Shown: one piece after another, positions 8,154-14,403 of the stretch
Numbering within the stretch: position 1 is the stretch's first letter
Layout: every line of letters starts with the position of its first letter
Source: Akkermansiaceae bacterium
GTDB taxonomy: Bacteria; Verrucomicrobiota; Verrucomicrobiia; Verrucomicrobiales; Akkermansiaceae
Length of the DNA stretch: 15,254 bases
NCBI GenBank assembly: GCA_011524615.1
Contig: WTJZ01000280.1
Location: 1 to 15,254 of the forward strand
Reading direction: 5' to 3'
Position numbers and translations under genes: made by a program
Notes under the pieces: generated by a model
Told to the model about the DNA's origin: nothing
Database searches by the model: none
What the model saw: the letters and a program-made list of their open reading frames with translations, nothing else

Positions 8154-8907
8154 TCAAAAATTCTTTCACCGCTCTCTTGTAGGCTGCCGCACCTGTGCCA
8201 GATTTATCATGCTCAAAGATGGTCAATCCATGACTAGGTGATTCACTGATTCTAATGGTTCTCGGGATGATTGCGGAGTACACTTCTTCTGGGAAGAAGT
8301 TTTTGACCTCTTCTACTACGCTCTTGGATAAGTTCGTGCGATTATCGTACATCGTCATCAGGATACCACCAATGACTAGGTCAGGGTTTGACCCTGATTG
8401 CGAGATTTGTTGAATGATCTGGACGATTTTTGCAAGCCCTTCAAGGCCGAACCACTCGCATTGGAGCGGGATGAGGACGTCATCAGCCGCTGTTAGGGCA
8501 GAGGTCATGAGGATCCCTAAGCTAGGTGGTGTGTCGATGAGACAAAAGTCGTATTGCCCACTTTCTTTGATAGGAGCTAATGCATTCCGTAGAGACATGA
8601 TCTGATCATCACGCCCCGCTAACTCGATCTCGACACCAGCCAAATCCATCTCAGCAGGGACAATGTCGAGTTGTGGTATACGAGTGGGGACGACTAACTC
8701 TGCAAGAGAGAGTTTAGAGATGAGCGCTTGATAAGAACTCTCGTGCTCATCGGTGTTTAGACCGATGCCACTTGACGCATTTGCCTGCGGATCAAAGTCG
8801 ACTAAAAGCACCTTTTTACCCGCATTCGCTAACCCTGCAGCCATATTAATGGCTGTCGTTGTTTTACCAACTCCTCCTTTTTGGTTTGCAATTGCGGTGA
8901 CGTGCAT
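8143..8907 (-). CDS. parA: ParA/Soj-type chromosome partitioning ATPase
   Basis: Nucleoid-bound ATPase that moves ParB-parS complexes during chromosome segregation. The 254 residues are a complete chromosomal-type ParA without the N-terminal DNA-binding extension of plasmid type Ia proteins. The deviant Walker A is KGGVGKTT (10-17, with signature Lys10), the A' motif is LLVDFDPQANAS (34-45), Walker B is CLIDTPPSLG (122-131), and the conserved C-terminal IPRTIRISESPSHG is at 204-217. It lies 73 bases upstream of mreB in the same direction. Its expected partner parB is not beside it, either before or after. The opposite side is the divergent helicase gene. A MinD or septum-related role is unlikely because the C-terminal amphipathic helix of MinD is missing. 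Confidence 0.92.
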   Translation of the reverse strand: MHVTAIANQKGGVGKTTTAINMAAGLANAGKKVLLVDFDPQANASSGIGLNTDEHESSYQALISKLSLAELVVPTRIPQLDIVPAEMDLAGVEIELAGRDDQIMSLRNALAPIKESGQYDFCLIDTPPSLGILMTSALTAADDVLIPLQCEWFGLEGLAKIVQIIQQISQSGSNPDLVIGGILMTMYDNRTNLSKSVVEEVKNFFPEEVYSAIIPRTIRISESPSHGLTIFEHDKSGTGAAAYKRAVKEFLTRH

Positions 8908-9015
8908 AGTTCTTAGATCGACAGTAATTAGTTTCTTAGTTCAAGAAAAAGTGAATTACGTGTTCAATAACACAACACTTTTGAATAGGAAGCAAAATCT
9001 CATGACAACGCAAAG
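8908..9015. other. Divergent intergenic region between parA and the SNF2 gene
   Basis: This 108-base AT-rich spacer must hold the start signals of both divergent genes. On the minus strand TTGAAC boxes occur twice, and on the plus strand TTCAAG and TTCAAT occur, but none pairs convincingly with a -10 box, so I do not call a promoter. A small hairpin, GTGTT-CAAT-AACAC, lies near 8960-8973. Just before the helicase start a five-codon frame (ATG at 9002, TGA at 9017-9019) overlaps the helicase ATG. Confidence 0.5.
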
Positions 9016-11952
9016 ATGATTACCGATTTTACAGACAAGCACATTAAGGCGATAGCGGGATGGGACGCATGGAAGAAGGGAAGGGACCTTAATCGTACTT
9101 TTGAGAACCTTAAGATATCTTCGAACTCTGTCTCTGGAGTGCTGAAGTATGGGCGTAAGAAAATTCAGACCACCGTAAAGCTGGTCGAGGGAGAGTTGGT
9201 CCCTTTTTGTACATGTGATTACTATCGCGAGACGCATGGTTTCTGTGAGCACGCGGTGGCACTTCTCTTGCAAGCGCGAGAAGCCAAGGCAATCAACAAT
9301 AAGCAGGTGTCAGAGACTCCCACTAAGAGCCCTCAAGATACATGGACATATCGACTCGATATTAAGATGCCTCTCGCTCAGGCTGTGCAGAAGAAGGCAG
9401 TTCCAGCGGTATTATCCATGAGTAAAGGAGGGGATATGTCTCCGAATGGACTCAGCCTCCTGTCTGCTCTAGGAGTCCAAACGGTAGAGGGAGATCAGTT
9501 GCTTAGCCTTCCTCTAGAGTCTGTCGTGCAGTTACTAAAGGCGCATGCGCAGCATCGCTTTATTTATATCCAAGGGCAGGAGCTTGACTCGGGACTCTAC
9601 ACGCTGAGGTTCCCGATAGAGATGATCCGTAGAGATGGAGAGATACTCTCCCTCCAGGCTGATGGAGTATCTGGATGGCAACTAGCATGGGTGACACCTC
9701 AGTTAGCGATCTTTTGCCATGGTGAGACAGGAGCATATACTATTCGAGAGATTTCTATCGCGGGAGATATCATTGTCTCGTTGTTGGCTGGAGAGACTGC
9801 ACAGGTCTCTGTTGCGGATTATCTCCTACACGCGGATACTTTGGGTACTTGGTTTAATTTACAGGCGGTCGATGAGTTGATCCATGGTCTGATCGAGCCA
9901 CAGGAGCCTCAGTTCAAGCTCGACATTAAGGGGACAGCCAAAGCCTTTGATGCGACCCTAGTGGTTTCTTATAACGGGCAGGAAAGCGCTCCCTCTAAGA
10001 GAGAGTTTGACTACCTCGGGTATGATGCGGCCCGAGACACCTTCAGGGTGACAGATAAGGTTGCTGAGCAACGCGCTATGCAGTATCTGTACGAGGCAGA
10101 ATGCTCGCAGAGAGCAGGGGGGAGAGAATTCCACCTCCAGGGGGAGGAGCTCATATTGGAGTTTATTGCGTACACCTTACCCCAGATCAGGAAGCAAGGG
10201 TGGGAGGTGTTGATGCTGGGGAGCATTAAGGCTCTGAGCAATAATGTTGTTAGTCTTGAGCTGAGATTAGAGATCGACCCTGTTCGTGATGGAGATGAGT
10301 TCCTCAGCTTTCAATACACCTTCCAAACGGATGCAGGAAAGGGGATGAAAGCTGCAGAAGTTCAGAGACTCATGCAGACGGGCAAGCAGAGCTTCAAGCT
10401 CAAGAATGGGAAAATAGCCTTGCTCTCTAAGAAGCAGTATCAGCTCATCTCGGAGACGATCATGGACTGTGCCGCTCGCCAAACTGCAGGCAAATATCTC
10501 GTCCCAATCGGTGATCTCGATTATCTGCTCAATACGGGCATCGAAACAAAAGGGGAATCACCTCAGATCACGATGCGATCGGATGAGTTGCGCCCAGTCT
10601 CCTTTGCTGACTCTCTTAGGAGTTATCAGCAAGAGGGCTTACAATGGCTTTATGCGACCTTGATACGTCATCATTCTGCTCTTCTGGCCGATGATATGGG
10701 GCTCGGTAAGACGGTGCAGACGATCGCACTTATCGAGGCGCTTTCTCAACGTAATAAGGGCCCAATACTCATTATTTGTCCTGCATCATTGATCTCTAAC
10801 TGGGCTGCAGAACTGGCACACTGGCTTCCAGACCAATCATTCTCTGTAATCAGAGGCGCTGAATCTCCGTCCGCTGGACTTAATATCACCAGTTATCAAA
10901 AATATCTGAGTGACGCTCGTGTTCATCAGGAGATAGATTACAGCCTTATCGTACTGGATGAAGCCAGCTACATTAAGAACCCGGATGCAAAGATTTCTAA
11001 GGCCTTAGCGCGTCAAAGTGCTACCTATAAGCTGGCACTCACAGGTACGCCTTTAGAAAACAGCGCTCACGATATCTGGTCTATTTTCCAATTCTTATCA
11101 CCACAATACCTTGGCAAGAAGAGTCACTTTACTGACCGCTTTGTGAAGCCGATGAAGCAAGAGGGCTATTCCGCCCAACTAGCGATGAAACGTCTTAGAG
11201 CAAAGCTCAAGAACCGTATGCTTCGCCGAACCAAGTCAGCTGTCTTGACAGAATTACCGCCGAAAACGTATCGCGTGGAATACTGTACGCCATCTCCGGC
11301 ACAAACTGAACAGGCTACACAGATCAAAGCCGAGTATGCGGAACTCATGAGCTCCCAAGACAAGGTGAACCAAATGGAAATGCTAACTGTCATTCTGCGT
11401 CTCCGTCAGATCGCTAATGATCCAGCATTGCTCGGTAATGCAGACAGCGTTTCATCTAAGACTAAGCGCCTGATTTCCATTATCGACCAAGCCAAGACCG
11501 CCGGAAAAAAAGTGCTCGTGTTTAGTCAATTCGCACAAATGCTACACATCTTACAGGCGCAGTTAGAAGACGCCGGCCATACATGCAGCATCCTCACTGG
11601 AGCAACCAAAGACCGTGATAGTGAGATCGCGTCCTTTAAGCATGATCATGGCGTCTTCCTTATCAGTTTAAAGGCTGGTGGCTACGGGTTAAACCTGACT
11701 GAGGCCAGTATCGTTGTTCACTATGATCCATGGTGGAATCCCGCTGTTGAGGGCCAAGCAACAGACCGTGCTTATCGTATGGGGCAATCTGAACCCGTTA
11801 CAGTTTACAAGCTTGCTACGGCAGGATCGATCGATGAAGAAATCCTCAAGTTGCAAAAGTCTAAGGAGTCACTCAATCAATTGTCTGTCGATGAACACCG
11901 TCCAGACTTTGCGGGAGTCTCTAGAGAAGAATTAGAACGACTGATAAGCTAA
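9016..11952 (+). CDS. SNF2-family helicase-like ATPase with SWIM zinc finger
   Basis: DNA-dependent ATPase of the SWI2/SNF2 group, expected to translocate on double-stranded DNA and remodel protein-DNA complexes; its exact cellular job is unknown. The 978 residues hold an N-terminal SWIM zinc finger with Cys65, Cys67, Cys77 and His79, then a long variable region (about 100-520) like the SNF2-associated part of bacterial homologues. Next comes the first motor domain with Walker A DDMGLGKT (559-566), Walker B LDEASYIKN (647-655) and LTGTPLEN (675-682). The second motor domain runs from VLVFSQF (833) to motif VI QATDRAYRMGQ (914-924). All motor motifs appear intact; Ser651 replaces the more common His or Gln of the DEAH/DEAQ box. 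It is too unlike E. coli RapA at the N-terminus to use that name. It is a single-gene unit, divergent from parA. Confidence 0.93.
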   Translation: MITDFTDKHIKAIAGWDAWKKGRDLNRTFENLKISSNSVSGVLKYGRKKIQTTVKLVEGELVPFCTCDYYRETHGFCEHAVALLLQAREAKAINNKQVSETPTKSPQDTWTYRLDIKMPLAQAVQKKAVPAVLSMSKGGDMSPNGLSLLSALGVQTVEGDQLLSLPLESVVQLLKAHAQHRFIYIQGQELDSGLYTLRFPIEMIRRDGEILSLQADGVSGWQLAWVTPQLAIFCHGETGAYTIREISIAGDIIVSLLAGETAQVSVADYLLHADTLGTWFNLQAVDELIHGLIEPQEPQFKLDIKGTAKAFDATLVVSYNGQESAPSKREFDYLGYDAARDTFRVTDKVAEQRAMQYLYEAECSQRAGGREFHLQGEELILEFIAYTLPQIRKQGWEVLMLGSIKALSNNVVSLELRLEIDPVRDGDEFLSFQYTFQTDAGKGMKAAEVQRLMQTGKQSFKLKNGKIALLSKKQYQLISETIMDCAARQTAGKYLVPIGDLDYLLNTGIETKGESPQITMRSDELRPVSFADSLRSYQQEGLQWLYATLIRHHSALLADDMGLGKTVQTIALIEALSQRNKGPILIICPASLISNWAAELAHWLPDQSFSVIRGAESPSAGLNITSYQKYLSDARVHQEIDYSLIVLDEASYIKNPDAKISKALARQSATYKLALTGTPLENSAHDIWSIFQFLSPQYLGKKSHFTDRFVKPMKQEGYSAQLAMKRLRAKLKNRMLRRTKSAVLTELPPKTYRVEYCTPSPAQTEQATQIKAEYAELMSSQDKVNQMEMLTVILRLRQIANDPALLGNADSVSSKTKRLISIIDQAKTAGKKVLVFSQFAQMLHILQAQLEDAGHTCSILTGATKDRDSEIASFKHDHGVFLISLKAGGYGLNLTEASIVVHYDPWWNPAVEGQATDRAYRMGQSEPVTVYKLATAGSIDEEILKLQKSKESLNQLSVDEHRPDFAGVSREELERLIS

Positions 11953-11961
11953 TCTAGCTAT

Positions 11962-11988
11962 AAATGCTCCTCATAAAGGAGTGTTTTA
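11962..11988 (+). terminator. Intrinsic terminator after the SNF2 gene
   Basis: AAATGCTCCT (11962-11971) pairs with AGGAGTGTTT (11977-11986) across a 5-base loop, two of the ten pairs being G-U in RNA. The 3' arm ends in a short U run (GTTTTATAA). It begins 9 bases after the helicase stop codon at 11950-11952, so it is well placed to end that transcript before the convergent gene. Confidence 0.65.
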
Positions 11989-12029
11989 TAACTTCTGACA
12001 ATATATGTAATGCGTATTTTAAACGGGTG

Positions 12030-12081
12030 AAAAAATGTGATACCACATTCTATAGAGAATCAAAATGAATGTAGTATCACA
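12030..12081 (-). terminator. Intrinsic terminator after the PEP-CTERM gene
   Basis: Two 15-base arms (12036-12050 and 12067-12081) are complementary except at one position, with a 16-base loop. In RNA from the minus strand the odd position is a G-U pair, so the whole stem forms; in plus-strand RNA it is an A-C mismatch. The minus-strand stem is followed by A and then six Ts (12030-12035). It lies 20 bases past the PEP-CTERM stop codon. Confidence 0.65.
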
Positions 12082-12100
12082 GCACGGTAGCTCTAAAAAC

Positions 12101-12760
12101 TTATCGCGTACGCTTAGATAAAAGGCCTGCGGTACCTAGGAGTAACAAAAGCATTGAACTAGGTTCAGGAACCGTAGTGCCTGGATTGTTATCAGTACCT
12201 ACACCTGGAGCTGTTGACGAAGTGGTCGCAAATACAATCAAGTTTAAGTGTGCTTCTGATACGCCTCCGGTAATATTGAGTTCTTGAGAAGTGCCGTCCG
12301 CCACAAATTCACCGATTACATACTGACCGTCTGAAGACAGAGTGGCCGAATTGCCATTACCATCATCAAAGATCATGGTTCTGTTATCGTAGGCATCATG
12401 ACGTTGATCGGAGTAAAAGAACTGAATGTAATACGTCTCACCGACTTCTAGGCCAGATGAGAGAATGTCTGCGAAGTTATAATCAAAACTATTCAGTGCT
12501 GAATCATAATCGGTGGATGTAAAAAGCCCTGATGATGTAGTAATGTCCCCTCCTGTACCTGAGACGTCAGAAATCGGATCTGGTCCCGTCAGATTATACC
12601 CATCCAAGTCAAAAATAGTGACTGTATTAATGGATGAGTCTTCTCCAGCATCGATGATTTCTGTCGTATCTCCTGTGATTTCTTGCACTGCAGACCATGT
12701 AATGGTCGCGGAATAAGACTGTAGAATGAGAGACGAAAATATTAGGATAGTAGTTTTCAT
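12101..12760 (-). CDS. Secreted PEP-CTERM sorting-signal protein, function unknown
   Basis: The 219-residue protein has an N-terminal secretion signal (about 1-17, MKTTILIFSSLILQSYS then ATITW, cleavage near residue 17-18) and a C-terminal PEP-CTERM tail: VPEP at 197-200, a hydrophobic span (about 203-214, SSMLLLLLGTAGLL) and a basic end KRTR. Such tails are known to direct proteins to an exosortase, which cuts them at the cell envelope in biofilm- or exopolysaccharide-forming Gram-negative bacteria. The middle is acidic, rich in Ser, Thr, Asp and Gly and has no cysteine. A segment at about 103-180 (GLEVGETYYIQFFYSDQR through FDDGNGN) looks like the beta-sandwich module repeated in many PEP-CTERM proteins. 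Base composition is AT-richer than its neighbours. No exosortase or polysaccharide gene is in the window. Ligand and role cannot be read from the sequence. Confidence 0.88.
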   Translation of the reverse strand: MKTTILIFSSLILQSYSATITWSAVQEITGDTTEIIDAGEDSSINTVTIFDLDGYNLTGPDPISDVSGTGGDITTSSGLFTSTDYDSALNSFDYNFADILSSGLEVGETYYIQFFYSDQRHDAYDNRTMIFDDGNGNSATLSSDGQYVIGEFVADGTSQELNITGGVSEAHLNLIVFATTSSTAPGVGTDNNPGTTVPEPSSMLLLLLGTAGLLSKRTR

Positions 12761-12769
12761 AGGAGAATT

Positions 12770-12799
12770 ATTTTATTTTGAATAATCATAAAAAGTCAA
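12770..12799 (-). promoter_or_regulatory. Candidate promoter of the PEP-CTERM gene
   Basis: On the minus strand TTGACT (12794-12799, five of six consensus bases) and TAAAAT (12770-12775, five of six) are 18 bases apart. Initiation would fall about 2 bases before the ATG at 12760, which would make the mRNA nearly leaderless. An alternative -10, TATGAT (12785-12790), would give a leader of about 20 bases but lacks a good -35. No Shine-Dalgarno site precedes the ATG; the bases there read TTCTCCT. Confidence 0.45.
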
Positions 12800-12810
12800 C
12801 AATTATTCAA
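12778..12810. repeat. Inverted repeat around the PEP-CTERM promoter -35 box
   Basis: TTGAATAAT (12778-12786) and its exact complement ATTATTCAA (12802-12810) are separated by 15 bases that include the TTGACT box. Arm centres are 24 bases apart, a little over two helical turns, which suits a dimeric regulator. It could also be a chance AT-rich repeat. Confidence 0.45.
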
Positions 12811-12829
12811 TAAAACACCTGAAGGTAAG

Positions 12830-12867
12830 CTTATTTATCCGTGCAATAAATATATTGCACTAATAAG
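12830..12867. repeat. Nested inverted repeat after aat
   Basis: An inner stem, GTGCAATA (12841-12848) with TATTGCAC (12853-12860) around a 4-base loop, sits within an outer stem, CTTATT (12830-12835) with AATAAG (12862-12867). It begins 16 bases past the aat stop codon. Without a U-rich tail on the minus strand it is not a standard intrinsic terminator, but its place suggests transcript end processing or an operator for the downstream PEP-CTERM gene. Confidence 0.5.
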
Positions 12868-12883
12868 TGTCTCGTCTGCTAAG

Positions 12884-13462
12884 CTAATCACGGATCGCCT
12901 GCTTTAGCATCTTAAGATACTGAGCACGGGGCACTTCGTAACCTCCAAAGGTTTTGAGATGGTCATTGAGCCATTGAGTATCGAGTAGTTCATAATCGTT
13001 TGCTCGTAGATGTTCGACGAGATGAACCATAGCAATCTTACTAGCATTAGACTTACGGGAGAACATGGATTCTCCGAAGAAGACGCGACCATAACTGACT
13101 CCATAGAGCCCCCCCTGGAGTCCCTCATCATCCCAACATTCTACAGAGTGAGCAAAGCCTAGTTCATGAAGATTACAATAAGACTCGATGATGCCCTCAT
13201 CGATCCAGGTCTCATCACGTTCTGCACATCCTCGCATGACCCCTTCGAAGTCGCGATCAAAGTACACCTCAAAGGGCTTCTTGCGCATCGCTTTGCGCAA
13301 GCCATGATTGATTCGGAAATGGTCATCGATAGGAATGAGTCCACGGTTCTCCGGGCTAAACCATAAGATCTCCCCCTCATCTGCCATTGGGAATACTCCT
13401 TGCGTATAGGCGGATAGGAGCACATCAGCATCGATTGCCTTAGTCTGAGACATATTGAGCAT
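12884..13462 (-). CDS. aat: Leucyl/phenylalanyl-tRNA--protein transferase
   Basis: Adds Leu or Phe from aminoacyl-tRNA to proteins with N-terminal Lys or Arg, marking them for ClpS-ClpAP degradation (bacterial N-end rule). Family segments are clear: YTQGVFPM (19-26), ILWFSPENRG (32-41), TWIDEGIIESYCNLHELGFAHSVE (85-108), GGLYGV and FFGESMFSR (117-136), and LLDTQWLNDH followed by GGYEVPRAQYL near the end. At 192 residues it is about 40 shorter than the E. coli enzyme, which has an extra N-terminal segment and a longer C-terminus; the acyltransferase core is complete. The ATG at 13462 overlaps the ribF stop (TAATG), supporting coupled translation; a second ATG at 13453 is possible, and a TTG reading from 13504 would run well into ribF. 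clpS is not in the window. Confidence 0.94.
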   Translation of the reverse strand: MLNMSQTKAIDADVLLSAYTQGVFPMADEGEILWFSPENRGLIPIDDHFRINHGLRKAMRKKPFEVYFDRDFEGVMRGCAERDETWIDEGIIESYCNLHELGFAHSVECWDDEGLQGGLYGVSYGRVFFGESMFSRKSNASKIAMVHLVEHLRANDYELLDTQWLNDHLKTFGGYEVPRAQYLKMLKQAIRD

Positions 13463-14397
13463 TAGAACTGATTGTTTTGGATGAGGGATTGCCCTGTCTG
13501 ACAATCGTCCTTAATCTGTTGCTTGAGTGCATCGAGGTTCTCGAACTTCTTCTCAGGACGGATATATGCGAGTAATTCCACCTCTACGGATTCCTCATAG
13601 ATCTCCTGATCAAAGTCGAAGTAATGCACCTCAAAGGTCTGGGCTAACCCATCATCTACTGACGGGCGGACACCGAGGTTTGCCATTCCATAGACAGGCT
13701 CGCCATGGAGATGTGATCGTACGAGGTATACTCCATATGGTGGTAGTAGCTCATTCTGCGTATCTATATTAGCGGTCGGAAAGCCGATGGTGCGACCGAG
13801 TTGCTTGCCTCTAATGACTTGCCCAAAGACTGAGTACGGACGACCTAGCATCACATTAGCTGCCTCTAGGCTACCATCACGAACCGCTTGGCGGATACGG
13901 GTGCTGCTGATTCGTTCTCCCTCGTGCATGATTGGTGCCGTAGCTGAGAGTAGGATCTTACTCTGTTGGCAATACTCCTTGAGATACGAGAGACTCCCCT
14001 CCCTTCCTCTGCCGAACTTCCAGTCCTCTCCGATAGAAATGTGCGTAACATGGCCAGAAGACGTAAGATCATCGAGGAAGCCCTTTGCCGAATACTTGGC
14101 GAACTCTTGGTCAAACGGAATGACGAGCATAAAGTCTACGCCGAGCGCCGCGAGTAGTTCACGCTTATGATCGATGTTCGCTAGGATTCTCTGGGGAGCA
14201 CGGTCAGGGGCGAGCACCTGAATCGGAAACGGGTCAAAGGTAAGGACGCCGGAGAGATGTCCTTGCTCCTTCGCTTCCCTAACGGCACGAAGAATTACCT
14301 CACGATGGCCAATGTGCACTCCATCGAACACCCCCATGGCGAGATGTAGCTTGGTCGGGAGATCGGCAATAGAAGCGAGCGTGTGTGTAACGATCAT
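13462..14397 (-). CDS. ribF: Bifunctional riboflavin kinase / FAD synthetase
   Basis: Phosphorylates riboflavin to FMN and then adenylates FMN to FAD in the cytosol. The 311 residues carry the N-terminal FAD synthetase (nucleotidyltransferase) domain with GVFDGVHIGH (22-31, the HxGH motif) and ISSTRIRQ (163-170), and the C-terminal flavokinase domain with GKQLGRTIGFPTANI (197-211), the PYGVY segment (220-224) and the catalytic glutamate in TFEVHYFDF (Glu256). Length and domain order are normal. It starts 6 bases after the argD stop and overlaps the aat start by one base, so it is the middle gene of a compact unit. No FMN riboswitch precedes it, which fits a gene read from an upstream promoter. 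Confidence 0.96.
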   Translation of the reverse strand: MIVTHTLASIADLPTKLHLAMGVFDGVHIGHREVILRAVREAKEQGHLSGVLTFDPFPIQVLAPDRAPQRILANIDHKRELLAALGVDFMLVIPFDQEFAKYSAKGFLDDLTSSGHVTHISIGEDWKFGRGREGSLSYLKEYCQQSKILLSATAPIMHEGERISSTRIRQAVRDGSLEAANVMLGRPYSVFGQVIRGKQLGRTIGFPTANIDTQNELLPPYGVYLVRSHLHGEPVYGMANLGVRPSVDDGLAQTFEVHYFDFDQEIYEESVEVELLAYIRPEKKFENLDALKQQIKDDCQTGQSLIQNNQF

Positions 14398-14403
14398 ACA
14401 GGA

